From Stomorhina lunata (lineage: Eukaryota > Arthropoda > Insecta > Diptera > Rhiniidae), in contig OW121740.1 in assembly GCA_933228675.1 (NCBI GenBank), positions 57,475,000-57,538,999 of the forward strand: 64,000 bases of DNA. Reading direction: 5' to 3'. A program made the position numbers and the translations under genes. Positions 43,126 to 54,959 of this stretch are shown here, one piece after another; position 1 is the first letter of the stretch, and every line of letters begins with the position of its first letter. A model generated the notes under the pieces. The model had not been told where the DNA came from. It did not search any database and saw nothing but the letters and a program-made list of their open reading frames with translations.

Positions 43126-44237
43126 ACCACTATATACATTTGATGTATCATGGCTACCTTAGTACAAAAATGGTAAAATTTTTAAATTCTATGGCAAGAT
43201 TTTTTTAATTTTTTTTTTTAAATTGCAATTTTTTTTAGACTTTTCTTCAAATAATTAATGATAACTCAAAAACTACTAGTCCGATATTATTAAAATAAAA
43301 TCAGAAAAATTAAGATTTACATAGCCTTTAATTCGTCTATATATCGCGTTTCAATCGGATCAATAGTATCGGAGTTATAATAAAAAACTTAAGAAAAAAA
43401 TAAATTTTTTATATAAAAATGGCAAAAATTTTCGTTTTAAAAAAATCATGAAAAATCGAAAACGGCAAAAAACTTCCAGATTTATTATTTTATCGCATAG
43501 CAAAAGGGGGAGTAAATAGCTTTAATTTTGCAAAAACTGAAAATTTGTCAATTTTTTTTCGATTTTAACGCTATTTTTCAGAGTTGGGGCCTGTGCGCTA
43601 CGTGTTAACGTTGTCCAATTCGACTAAAATTTTGTGGGTGGAAGTTTCTCACCAAATCTCACAATAATCCGACATGCACCCATTGAAATTGGAAAATTTA
43701 TTTTTTTCATACATTTCAAAACCCGCTATAATGCGTATATCAAGCAAAAAACTAAAATTTTGTGCAAATGAGCGAATTCACTAAATTGTGAATAAATTCG
43801 AAAAATATCAATCGATTTTTATGGTCGATAACTCATTTTGTTGCTATTATATGTCCCTATGCGATAAAATAATAAATCTGGAAGTTTTTTTTTGGCGTTT
43901 TTGATTTTTCATGATTTTTTTAAAACCAAAATTTTTGCCATTTTTATGTAAAAAAAATATTTTTTTCTTAAGTTTTTTATTATAACTCCGATACTATTGA
44001 TCCGATTGGAACGCAATATATAAACGAATTGAAGGCTATGTAAATCTTAATTTTTCTGCTTTTATTTTAATAATATCGGACTAGTAGTTTTTGAGTTATC
44101 ATTAATTATTTGAAGAAACGTCTAAAAAAAATTGCAATTTAAAATTTTTTTTTTTTTTTTAAATCTTGCCATAGAATTTAAAAATTTTACCATTTTTGTA
44201 CAAAGGTAGTCATGATACATCAAAGTTGTATAGTGGT
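43126..44237. mobile_element. fold-back element A (ACCACTATA ends), uninterrupted
   Basis: The left arm 43126-43500 and right arm 43857-44237 are inverted repeats of about 375 bp. They run from ACCACTATATACATTTGATG through GATGTATCATG, TAGTCCGATATTATT and 'TTCCAGATTTATTATTTTATCGCATAG', around a central 356 bp. No ORF. It matches element B at 26838-32508 and preserves the unoccupied hAT target ATTTGATG (about 43137-43144). A perfect-looking 375-bp stem would form a strong hairpin if transcribed. Confidence 0.75.
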
Positions 44238-45535
44238 CGAATGTCGGTTGTTAATTGCCCAAAAGTTAAAGGTTAAAGTAGCCCCACAAAAAAAGTCTAA
44301 TGGAGTCAAATTTCTTCACAATTTTGCCAATTGATTGCGTAGTTGGACGATTATGTAAACCATAATCTCCTCTTAAAACACGATATGCGGCTGTTGCATA
44401 ATCACCATTTTTTGTAGTATATATTATGATAATTTTTTATGTGTTGTGAGATACTTAAGCGATCCATTTTCGTCAATATCAGACTTTTAACTGAAAAAAA
44501 TGGTTTAATAAGTTAGTTTGACAGATGTCGAATTCCAGTCCTATACTCTTGAAATCACGAAATGGATAACCCGATACAACTTGTATTATATAAGTTTTCT
44601 TATATAAAAAAATATTTTCCTAATTTTTGGCTATATGTATCTATGAATTTAAAATTTTTAGTACATATTTTTACTTACAGAAATTTATCGATCATTTTCG
44701 ATTTACTCATATGTTATTAATCATCTCGATCACTTTGTATTAAGGCTTACAATTATTTAAGTACAATAGAGTTAATTGTTTTAGAGACGGAAATTTTGTT
44801 AACAAAAACAACTACAACAATAAAAAAATCAATTTATTTAACAAAAAACTTTTAATATTGTATTTGAAAATGAAAACTATATTATTAAAAATATTTTTAT
44901 AAATAAAAATTTGAAATGATAGACATACATATAACAATCAAGAACCTCTTTTCTTATTGATTTGGAAAGCGGTAATTAGTTGTTTAAACCAATATATGAT
45001 AGGTACAATAGGAGATTGTTGCGGCAATTGTTTAGGAAATATGAAGGTGTTAAGACAATATAAAAGAGATTGGATTGAAAATATTGCAGTTGCAATTATA
45101 TAAATGTCTTACTTTTTTAATGTTATGTTTGAATTACACATTAAAAAATTAAATATGACAAATTAAACTAACTCTAATTTTTGAAAAGAGTAAAAAACTA
45201 TCATAATATTTATAATAATAAATATTTGGGAAATTTCTATTTTATTCTTTGTATTTTTTTTTATTTCTCAAAACATGCAAATACTTACAATAAATTTTAA
45301 ATTAATTACTTTAAAATTTAAATAGATACATGCCGGTATCGTCATTATAAATTCGGCCTAAACACTAATTTAAAAAAAATAACATCTTAATAATATTCAT
45401 AGACAAACTAAACCGTTAAATAATAAATATTTCAATAATTTAAATCCAACATCAATTCGAAAAATAAATATATTCAAATTTGTTCTATCAAAAAACTTAA
45501 ATTACACTATACAAGTTTAACAAGTTTTTAAAATC
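44238..45535. other. no recognisable feature
   Basis: AT-rich, no ORF above 60 aa with a domain, no termini recognised. Confidence 0.35.
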
Positions 45536-45538
45536 TAT

Positions 45539-45768
45539 CAGGTATGTGATGGACATTTTTCGTTTTCAAATCGATCGATTTCAGACATAGTTTTTAGCTA
45601 ATTTTCGCTTATTTCCCCCAAATATATCAAAATTTTGTCTTTAATCCTTTTGACTAATATTTTATCTTTCATTTGGTTTGAATTTTTTGGGAAAATAACC
45701 GAAAATTATCGCAAAAATATATCTAAAATCGATCGATTTGAAAACGATCGTTTTCCATCACATACCTG
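45539..45768. mobile_element. 230-bp MITE with CAGGTATGTGATGGA ends
   Basis: CAGGTATGTGATGGA (45539) pairs with TCCATCACATACCTG (ending 45768). Subterminal TTTTCAAATCGATCGATTT pairs with AAATCGATCGATTTGAAAA. TAT flanks both sides (45536-45538, 45769-45771), suggesting a 3-bp duplication as in PIF/Harbinger. A decayed second copy lies at 46235-46440. Confidence 0.6.
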
Positions 45769-46234
45769 TATGTTAAGTTTTGCAAATAATATGCCAACAG
45801 GCATTTACGTGCCTTTAGCATTAATATTGGTGATGAGCAAATAACTCCCAGTTGCTCCTCATATATCAACACTGTATGTTTACTAAAATCGCTTAAATCG
45901 CCCAGTCTCTTTCTGGTTTAAAGCCTAACATAACTGTCAAAATGGTCAAAATGTCTAAGACGTTGTTTCCTTTTTGGCCCTAATGAATTTTTCCTTCTTC
46001 TTGAATCAACAGCCAACACGAAAGGTAATCTTCAATAAAGATTTTCAAACTTAGTCCAAAATTCTAAATTTTGTGTTTTTTTCTATTTTTTCCCATATTT
46101 TCCAAATTGGGTTTGTATGTCATCGTGATTTCACATCAAAGCTTAATTCTAAAACTTATATTCCGAACCAGCTCTGCATTCTAACAATAACTGTTATGTT
46201 AAAAATACCATGCAGTATTTTTTCTTAACAAATA

Positions 46235-46440
46235 ATAAGATAAATCGAGCGTTTTCAAATCGTTCGATTTCTGATATATTTTTGAGATAATTATCGGTTA
46301 TTTCCCTAAAACAAATGAAAATTTGGGCTTTAATCCTTTAACTGATATCTTATTTTTCATTTGGTTTGAATTTTTTTGTAGAAATAAGATAAATTATATC
46401 AAAAATATATCAGAAATCAAAATCAAAGCACATACTGGTA
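46235..46440. repeat. decayed copy of the 230-bp MITE
   Basis: GCGTTTTCAAATCGTTCGAT, then 'TTCATTTGGTTTGAATTTTT' and a right end resembling AAAGCACATACTGG parallel 45560-45768. The left terminus is lost. Confidence 0.5.
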
Positions 46441-46559
46441 AGTCATTACATTAACATGGTGATGTTATTGGAGGTAAGTCCTTAACAATTACAAAAAGTA
46501 GGGACTTTAGCAAGCAATTGGATAAACAACCACAACAAAAATATTTGGCAGTTTTTTCT

Positions 46560-47130
46560 TCCCATTTTTTTCGTATAAATGGTTACCACAGTCTCGCTGA
46601 TCCTTCAACATCAGAGATATTGTCATTACCCGGGGCCTTGTGACGTTTAAGGCTTCTTTACTTCATATATTGTTGGGACATTGTCTGAAATGCCAATAGA
46701 TATACCATCAGTGGTGTTAATCCGAAAGGATTGTTTAATGTCGACTTGAAGTGTTCCATCCAGTGTATTGATTGTTGTAGTGAAAAGAAGTGTACCGCGG
46801 CTACTTAAGATGGGACTGTTGGTGTAGGTAGGTTTGCCACACAACGCCCTCGATATATTGTATTAGACTTTCATGTTGCCTTGTAGCTGATTCAGCTTGG
46901 CTCGCCCGTTCATCTATCCACATTATCTTGACCCTCCTTGCAGACTTTTTTAATTTTATTGCAGAGATCGAGACGGCCAAAATGCCATCGGTTGGCAAGT
47001 ATGATTCTACGTTTGAACGTAGATTCAATTTTTATACCTATAAAAAAAGAATTAAGTATATTAAGATTGCCCTTCCGTTTGCAATTCCAACAATTCCCAT
47101 TTTGGATTTTTAATAGGTTTTAAGAATATT
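46560..47130 (-). pseudogene. non-LTR retrotransposon relic (endonuclease-RT linker)
   Basis: Minus strand: RRVKIMWIDERASQAESATR, then ALCGKPTYTNSPILSSRGTL, 'SIGISDNVPTIYEVKKP' and a frame reading ALKRHKAPGNDNI, the first RT motif. Parallel to 47755-48080 of the neighbouring + strand relic. Multiple frameshifts. Confidence 0.6.
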
Positions 47131-47259
47131 GAGCAAGGTCTACCTTTCAGCCTTTTTGCCTAAAAACAAAATACAGACTAAATATAGAGGGTAGGTAGAC
47201 GAAAGGGTACATTGGGTTTTTTTTGGCTTTCCGGAATAGAGTTTTTGGCTCATTACAGA

Positions 47260-48725
47260 TGTTGGTTCGTTAAACATATCTGATATCCGAAAGGAAACTT
47301 GTTGTAGGTGACACTATTTTTCCTCATAAACTTCTCCATAAAATTACTTGGATATAGGCGAACGGCGTTACAAAGGACCAAATTGATTATATTTTGATCA
47401 ATTATAAGTGGCGATCATCTTCACTTGATGAACGCTTGAGGCTGCGGAGCAGATATAAATAGCAACTACCATTTAGTAACGTTCAAAGTAGGATCGGAAA
47501 ATTTGGCAAAAGCCGATCGGAAAATGGTTACTTCCATAAGGAATCTATAAATAACAACGACTCCAGTATTAACGAAATCTTTAGAAGTGTCATTCAGACG
47601 TACAATGATGTTGGTCAACAAACATTAGGACTTAAAGATCATAAAAGGAAAATGTGGCCCACCCAAAACAACATGAAACCTTGTTGAACAAAGTACAATT
47701 CTTAAATGTACAATTTTAAATGAAAACGGAGACATTAAAGGAGGGATGAGAGAATGTGGATGGACGAACAAGCTGAGTCAGCTGCAAGTATAGGCGAGAT
47801 AAAGACCTTTTAAAATATACCAAGAGCGTTGTGTGGCAATCCTACATACAAGCCAATAGTCCCGTATTGAGTAGTAGTGGTAGTCTTCTCTCAACCCCGG
47901 ATGAACAATTAATACGGTGGATGGAGCGCTTCAAGTCAACATTAAACAATCCTATTGGATTAGAACCACAACCATGACAGTATATCCAATGGAATTTCAG
48001 ACAATCCACCAACAATACAGAAAGCGAAGAACGCCATCAAAAGTCTTAAACGCAACAAGGCCCCGGGCAATGTCAATATATAAGCGTAGATGCTTTTAAG
48101 TGGTGTTGAAGGATCGGCGAAACTGTGGCACAAAGACTGCAATAAGTACAGGGGAAAAACACTTTTTCCAAGACCGAGCAAAATACGATCATAGTCGAGT
48201 AATTTTTGAAAAATAATGGACACACTTTAAACAATTCGAGGACTTGCAATACGTTGATGACGTATGTCTTCTAAGTCAAAGCTCAGGTCACCTTTAAGAA
48301 AACACTAGAGCTATCACTGTTGAATTTTGGGCAGCTGGGCTGGAAATCAAAGTTACCAAGACAAAGATTGTACTTGGAGGCTATTGCGGAACCCCGTCGA
48401 CACACATCAAAGTTGAAAACGAGGTTATTAAATTATCTTGGATGATCTACTAAACGCGACAAACCAAATCCCTGCTTCTATAGAGGTATGTCAACAGAAA
48501 TGTCGGTGGATAAGCCATACACTTCGAAGTCCAAATACCAACATTGCTCGACTAACGCTCCGTTAGAATCCATAGGGAAGCGACCGTCGTGTTGGTGCAC
48601 CTGCTAGAAAGTCGAGAAGGTCAATTGATGCGGAGTTGCAAGCAGCAAACTATTCATGGAATGACGTATGCCTAACATCTCACAATAGAATTCAATGTAA
48701 GAGGACGGTCGGGGCCCTATGCTCC
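47260..48725 (+). pseudogene. non-LTR retrotransposon relic: endonuclease, RT, C-terminal
   Basis: In order: HKITWISPNGVTKDQIDYIL (47331-47400, endonuclease C-terminus), RLRSRYK*QLPFSNVQSRI, PDEQLIRWMERFKSTLNN (47902-47955), KSLKRNKAPGNVNI (48036-48080), then LQYVDDVCLLSQSSGHL (48241-48290, the catalytic 'YxDD' of RT), VTKTKIVLGG, RWISHTLRSPNTNIARLTLR and a tail with SWNDVCLTSHNRIQCKRTVG (48659-48715). The block between the first RT motif and YVDD is largely deleted, and stops are frequent. Clade probably RTE/CR1-like; not resolved. Confidence 0.7.
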
Positions 48726-48744
48726 AGCGGGAGTCAAGGATTAG

Positions 48745-49020
48745 AGAAGAAGAAGTCTGTGTCAACAATGAATATCGACATCGAATGAACCATGAGCTCT
48801 ATGTTCATTCTGACATCGACATAGTTAAACGCATTAAACAGCAGCGTCTGCTTTGGCTTATAAATAAAGCACTTCAGCAAGAAAAGGGTTCGAAAATGAT
48901 CCCGAGGGAACTCGTAGAAGAGGACATTCGAAACTTCGATGAAAAGACCAAATAGAATAAAATCTTTCAAAGCTTAGACTACGAAATTGGAGGATATGCG
49001 CCAATTAGGTAAAATGGAAT
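48745..49020 (+). pseudogene. non-LTR retrotransposon fragment (RT C-terminal tail)
   Basis: An open stretch reads CVNNEYRHRMNHELYVHSDI then DIVKRIKQQRLLWLINKALQ, followed by a decayed end. Same family as 5395-6010 and 34600-34968. It is joined directly to the 3' end of a different LINE relic. Confidence 0.65.
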
Positions 49021-49134
49021 ACTATTGCCATCATACTATCAATTGAGTGGCATTATTAAAATCTTTATCCAAGTCCAAATATCTAAGTCCAAGTCTAAAT
49101 AATCTGACGCAGAAAATATCAATTTTCATGCACA

Positions 49135-49335
49135 GTGTTATTGAACTATACCAAAATATCTTAGTAGTTTTTCTTTGAGTTTTGCAAACTTCTCTGGACG
49201 AGCACAAGCAACATTTTTGTAAAGTATTGAACACAATTTTAGTGCAAAGTCATGAGATGCGTTGCGGTAAGTTTTGGCTACGTTCAAAGCTTGATTGTTA
49301 CCACTTTTGATTTTTTGTTTAAAGCTTAAAAACAA
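49135..49335 (-). other. unrecognised open stretch upstream of the takeout-like gene
   Basis: A 65-codon minus-strand frame with protein-like composition (SHDFALKLCSILYKNVA, then RPEKFAKLKEKLLRYFG), not obviously low-complexity. No domain recognised, no splice or promoter support. Could be a TE fragment or chance. Confidence 0.2.
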
Positions 49336-49419
49336 TTTAATTATTTTTATTGTTGTTGTATTGGTTGGGTATTTTTTTTAAACTTTGATTTTATTTATAT
49401 TTCGTTGATGTTGAAACTT

Positions 49420-49457
49420 TAAGACAGATTTGATTCTCAACTCAAAGCGAACGGACG
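49420..49457 (+). promoter_or_regulatory. candidate TATA-less core promoter (Inr + DPE)
   Basis: If +1 is the A of GACAGATTT (49426), the pentamer GGACG at 49453-49457 falls exactly at +28 to +32 and fits the fly DPE consensus RGWYV. The initiator match is weak. The predicted 5' UTR to the ATG is 191 nt, AT-rich. No TATA box at -30. Confidence 0.3.
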
Positions 49458-49616
49458 TGCAAAAAAATTAACAAAAATAAAGAAAAAAATATAAAAAAAG
49501 AAAATATTCAAAGAAATTTTAAGTGTTAAATAATAAAACTGTTATATAAAATTAAAAAAAAAGGATTTAAAAATCTGTGATAAATTTTAAAATAAATAAA
49601 TAACTAAAATATCAAA

Positions 49617-49683
49617 ATGTGGAAGTTTATTTTGTGTTTGGCTGTTTTACAAGTGATAATTGCTCAACAAACCAAAGAAATAC
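49617..49683 (+). CDS. takeout/JHBP-family protein, exon 1 (signal peptide)
   Basis: Exon 1 encodes MWKFILCLAVLQVIIAQQTKEI: a short basic start, a hydrophobic core (residues 4-15) and a likely signal cleavage after A16, so a secreted protein. It ends with one base of a split Pro codon (phase 1) before the donor GTAAGT at 49684. Joining to 62204 restores the frame and gives EIPEYIKQC. The 5' context ATCAAAATG is a normal fly start. Takeout/JHBP proteins bind small hydrophobic ligands in haemolymph or sensilla; the ligand here is unknown. Too short to be seen by ORF length alone; the support is the matching phase and family signature of the next exon. Confidence 0.8.
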
Positions 49684-49887
49684 GTAAGTTATTTTTTAAA
49701 TACAAATAAATTGTGTAAAATTTAGCTGCAATAAATTATTTTAAAGTTTAAAAAAATTATTAAGGTGTTAATAAATAAACAAATAAATAATAAAAAAATA
49801 CATACATTGTTTTTAAAATTAATAGAATTTTTGACATTAAATAAATTGTAATAATATTACAAAAAAAATCTGAATTTCTTTTACATA

Positions 49888-51976
49888 TGGGCAAATCCTG
49901 CTTGACGGACGATACATTTGTACGGATTTTGTTGTACTTAAATGTATCCCATTGTTGTTCTACACTAGATGTCTTTGCGCAGATTTTCAGATGATATTAG
50001 CGCATCGATTGTGCTATCGAATGGCATTTGTTAATTTACATATTTGTTTTGGGGGAAAAATATATTCGCTTTTAAAGTGCTTTGACGGACACTACAAAAA
50101 ATGGAAGTGAGTTTTTTTTTTAACACATGTTTCTGTAATTCTCATCTAATCGGTCATAGTAATAAATAAAATTGTAAATACATTATAGATAGAGGAAAAT
50201 CAGAGGATTACAAAACAGCTTTTAACAAATATTTTAAAGTTTCCAATTTCATCAAAAATCCATAAATGAACTGTTGCGGAGTTTTTACTTGAATGTTTTT
50301 TATTAGGAAAAATTCATATTTCATATTTTTTAAGGATTCGTTAATCCATGAAAATAATGGATTTATTTGTTAACGAATTTCATCTACTTTCTTTTCATGT
50401 TCGCGGTTAAAATGCGATTTTTGGGCACAATTTAATATATCACAAAACGGCTACATATATATATTTATTTAAAGTTTTACACTTTTTAGATCTTATTTTT
50501 CGTCGAATGGATGCTGAGGCTAGCTGTTAGAGTGTCCCAAAAATAAAAATAAAAAAAAATTTAAAAGCATTGAATTTGCCCCACTGTATGTTTTTTTTAC
50601 ACCTAATACCTTAAATTTAATCTGTGGATATAAACAGTGATATTGCTTTATGAATAAGTCATACATGTGCTCATAAATTTTGTATTTAATATATGGGCAT
50701 TTCCAGGATCGCGAACGGGACATTCATACGCACTCAACTTGAAAAAAAATATGAAAACTCAAATTTTTTTTTAACTTTTTATAAATATTTAATAGCATTT
50801 TAGTAGAACAATTTTTGAGAACAAAAAGAAAATTATAAAATATGAACGTTCTCCAAATATTTTCGATAAACTTGCGATCGCGAACGGGACAAAAAATGTA
50901 AGTCATTTTTTTCGGTGTGTGGTTTTCTTTAAAAGTCTGCGAATTTTGTCAGTTTATTAAATGGAGATTATTTTTTAACTAAAGCAGAGATATAAAGCTT
51001 TTATTTAGCATTTTGTTTTTTTAATTATCCTTATTATTATTTTTTTTTAATATTTTTTTTTTAATCGCGAACGGGACATCGCGAACGGGACAATGATTTC
51101 AAAGAATGTAGTATAAAGAATCTTTGAATTATACCGTTATTCGGAGTTTGCTTGATCTCTACTGTGGTTTTTTTAAATATTTATTGTTGGTATATTTAGT
51201 CTATAAGAAGAGTGCAATCGACATGATATGTAACACTCAGAAATAACTCAAGGAAAAATGTCAATAAAAAACGCTAAAACCAAAAGAAAAAAAACAAAGA
51301 TGCTCTTTGCAGACCACTTTTCTTAAATTACAAATGGTAATATGTATTTCTCAAAATCCAATGCATTAACTAACTAAATTTTCTCAGAAAAGTCTTTTTT
51401 CTTCAACTTTAATATTTTGGTAGCGGTTGACCTTTTCCAGGAAATGCCCATATGTATATCATTTTGAAAAAAACTTTCTGATACATATTTTTCTGTAAAA
51501 TGCTATATTAACATGTATATATTGTAGCTTAATGTAAAGCATACCATAAGTTCTCTTTACGAACTAAGTTCAATTGGAGAAAAAATTATTCCTGTGACGG
51601 ACGCTACACACTGTGAGCCGTTTTTTACTTAACATTATTTATATAACTCCAAGTACTTTTGATGGGGTCTTTTATATATAAGTATATAAAATTAAACAGA
51701 CTTTGAGCCCCTACAGAAACTTGATACCTAAATGGATGTTTTTACGATTTTATATAAACTTATAAACTTTTAAAAAACCTATTATTTCAACAAAATTATA
51801 AAAATTCGAGACGGGTGCAAATAAAGACATGCCATTCACGAAGGGAGCAATCAAAAATTGCATCCGGTTTGTATTCTAAAGGATCAATATATGGTCCATT
51901 TTTCTATAAACACAAATACGCGATTTTGACAGTTTTAAAATTTTGTCCTTGGTTTAAGGTTTTTTGGATTTGCCCA
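49888..51976 (-). mobile_element. TGGGCAAATCC element, copy 3 (inverted, split)
   Basis: TGGGCAAATCC at 49888 and inverted ending 51976, TA on both sides. The motif appears inverted (TGACGGAC[G/A]...TAC) at 49902, 50092 and 51595, in the order expected for an inverted copy. It is interrupted at 50694-51450 by a related but distinct element. The sequence to either side of the break (TTTGTATTTAATA / TGTATATCATTTT) aligns with the unbroken region of copy 1 near 8800-8820. Confidence 0.7.
50694..51450. mobile_element. TGGGCATTTCC element (757 bp) with CGCGAACGGGAC repeats
   Basis: TIR TGGGCATTTCC at 50694 and inverted ending 51450, TA on both sides. ATCGCGAACGGGAC occurs four times: 50708-50721 (adjacent to the TIR), 50877-50890, and head-to-tail at 51064-51077 and 51078-51091. 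These GC-rich blocks stand out in AT-rich sequence. No transposase ORF (60- and 67-aa frames only). It shares the TA|TGGGCA start and the dispersed-motif plan with its host element, but the motif is different. Confidence 0.7.
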
Positions 51977-51978
51977 TA

Positions 51979-52445
51979 TTTAGTTTAAAAAAATTAAAAA
52001 TTTTTTTAAATTACATTTACATAAAAAAGTTATACAATTTTTAAACGTAAATGCCAAATCCAAAAATGTTACAAATTTAGTTCGGAACTAAGACCATTCC
52101 ATAATTAAATTTCGATCGAAATGATTTTATTTTTTATAAATTCCAAAAAATTGTAAATGCTCTAAAACATTATAAAACAGGATTTTTTCAATTGAAATCT
52201 GTAACTCTATCTTTGTTTAATTGATTAAATGAAGAAATCATTTAAGTATTAAACAAACGAAGAAAACTAACCGAATTTAATTACAATTTGATAATAAGTT
52301 TTCGTTTTACTTTATAAATTTCTTTTAATTTTAAAGTTCCCTTTTGTTCAGATTTGGTACCTTTTTATGCGAATATCCGATTTTTTTGAACCTTCACTCA
52401 TGTCCTTAGTAATGCCTTAAAGATTGAAATTAATATAACACAAAA
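51979..52445. other. no recognisable feature
   Basis: AT-rich intron sequence with no termini or ORFs that I can support. Confidence 0.35.
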
Positions 52446-52446
52446 C

Positions 52447-53073
52447 AAGTAAGAGTGTTATATTCGGCTGTGCCAAATCTTATATACCCATATCAAGTTG
52501 TATTAAATTTAGAAACATATCTCATATATCTACGAGGGTGCAGCTAATTCAAAATGTGAACCAAATTAAAAAAAAATAAAAATGTTACGCTAGTTGATAT
52601 TGTTGGTAAAATATTTGGACTAAACTCGGTTGCAGTAGGTTTATAGTTCAACATTTAAAAGTATCTAAGTGGTTTCCCTAGTATTTACTTTGCACAAAAT
52701 TTGGTTTCATAACCGGGTATAGTTTTACTTTAATAAGCTTTTACAGTCATTTTCGATTACAAGCCAGAGTTATAGTTGCACAACTTTTGTGGACGAATTT
52801 GGACTATAACCTATTTTTTAATAAGAAAGAACTTGCAAGTGACTATGACAGTATTGGCCTATATCCGTTTGTGGCCTTTAAGCGGAATGGACTATAGCCG
52901 AAAATGACTGTAAATACTTTTCGTTGCGCCTAATATGAGTTAGGATAAAAATGTTGATAGTTATACGGCTGGTCCATATATTTTGTTAGAAGTTCCTTAT
53001 ACATCTGCCATGCATAAAGTCTGGAGCAATTTTAATATACTGAATGTACCTCCAAATCTTTTTGATTGTAGAT
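52447..53073 (+). repeat. DINE-1-like copy, 5' part
   Basis: Starts AACAAGTAAGAGTGTTATAT with 'TCGGCTGTGCCAAATC' and ATACCCATATCAAGTTG. It stops at TTTTTGATTGTAGATATA, where the next copy begins. Its continuation (AAAAAGGGGATGTTATATAT) reappears at 54521, after the inserted copy. Confidence 0.6.
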
Positions 53074-54522
53074 ATAACAAGTAAGAGTGTTATATTCGGC
53101 TGTGCCGAATCTTGTATACCCACCATCAAGTTGTACGAGAGTGCAGCTAATTCAAAATGTTGACTAAATGTGGTATTGTTGGTAATATATTTGGACTAAA
53201 TTCGGTTGCAGTGGACCTAACATTGATTGATAGCTATCTAATTTCGTAGATGCAATCTTAATACACTGAATGTACCTTCAAATCTTTTTGATTGTAGATA
53301 TAAAAAGGGGATGTTATATATATAAGAACTATATAATGTTGACCGATTGTTACAAAATTTTACAAACTGCCTGGTATTAATATAAGGTTTATTTGTGCAA
53401 AATTTAGTGACCATAGCTGACATAGTTTATAATTTAATAGCTTTTAACTGGCGTTTTTGGCATTTTAGTGGTTACAGGGAGCGGTTTTTATATGAAAGCT
53501 ATGGTCAAAAATGGACCGATTCCTATAAAATTTGACATACTGACTGAAAGTTGCATAAAACTTCTCTGTTCTAAATGTAGTATTCATAGATTTTACAATT
53601 TTATTCAATTTTTTTTTAGCACACAATTTCTATAATATATCGAAAATATTATTGCTAAATTTTGTTTCTCTAGCTCTAGTAGTTAAGGAGCTATCGCGCT
53701 TTTCTCTGACGGAAAGACGGACATAAACCGTATTTTCTTATTGTATTTTTGTGTTTCTGTATGTTTTTTACATGGGAGCTATGGTTAAATAGTCGCCGAT
53801 TGTAACAAAATTTTGCACAATGGCTGGCATTCATATAAGACTTCCTTTTGTAAAATTTTCTTGCTGTAGCTTTTTTCGTTAAGGCGCTAAGGCGCTTTTC
53901 TTTTTGAATTTTTGTGTTTTCGTAAGTTTTTTATATGGGAGCTAGGTCAAATAGTGACCGATTGCGACAAAATTTTGCACACTGGCTGGCATTGACATAT
54001 AACCTCCTCGTGCTAAATTTAGTTTATATCTATTATAGTTTTAGATTTATTGGCATTTAAGTGTATTTTAGGTGAAATTTTGGCTGTTTCCGTCAGTTTT
54101 TTGTATGGGAGCTATGGCTAAATGTGAACCGATTTTGATGAAATTTTATACGCTGCCTAGGGCTAATGTGAAACTTCTATATACCAAATTTTATTATTAT
54201 AGCTACTATAATTTGTCATTTATTAACAAATAAGCGATTAGCCTAGACGAGGTTATACGATTTTGCCCAATTTCAATACCAAAATTTCCTCAGAGATGAA
54301 GAATATTTCTACTAAGTTTCAGTGAGCTAGCTCCTTTTGTTTAGGCGTTATCGTGATTTCAACAGACAGACAGACAGACAGACGGACATCGCTCAATCGT
54401 CTTAGAATTTCATAAGGATTCAGAATCTATATCGTTTTTGGTTTTTGAGCCAATATTAAAGAAATTACAAACGGAATGACAATCTCAATATACCCACCAT
54501 TCTTTTTGATGGTGGGTATAAA
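53074..54522 (+). mobile_element. DINE-1-like copy, near complete
   Basis: 5' end AACAAGTAAGAGTGTTATAT, palindrome ATTCGGCTGTGCCGAAT and ATACCCACCATCAAG. Core (GACA)n/GACGGACATCGC at 54362-54389. 3' hairpin ATACCCACCATTC...GATGGTGGGTATAA (54490-54522). The ACCCACCATC at both ends is a subterminal inverted repeat. It is inserted into the copy to its left. ORFs under 65 aa only. Confidence 0.65.
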
Positions 54523-54959
54523 AAGGGGATGTTATATATCTGTGGCAATATGGAAGAACAGCTTAAGTCGAAAATTGAGATATCATCAATTTTGTGTAAT
54601 TTTTCTTCTGCTTGATTTCTGCGAATAATTTATGAATTAATATATTGGTAACATGTTTATTAGAGAAGAATGATAAATATTTAAAAAGATATTGTCAAAT
54701 TAGGCAGATTTTACGTTTTTACTATTTAAGTTCTTTTTCGAAACTGAAATTGGCGTTGAACTGGACCTTAAGTAACTTTAAGCGGTTCTGTTTAAATAAA
54801 AAATATATATTGTGTAGGCTTATCTAAACACAAGTTGTGTGAAAAGTGAAGTGATAAAAGAAATATCTGAATATGTACATAAGTTGTTTTGATCAACGCA
54901 TTATTGATTCAAAAAATTTAAGCTAAAAAGTAAGCGTACATAACATTGATAAAATTTCA

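Noticed and set aside
48719..48955. 78-aa ORF as a host gene
   Set aside because: Its sequence matches the RT C-terminal tail of the LINE relics at 5395 and 34600; it is a retrotransposon fragment.
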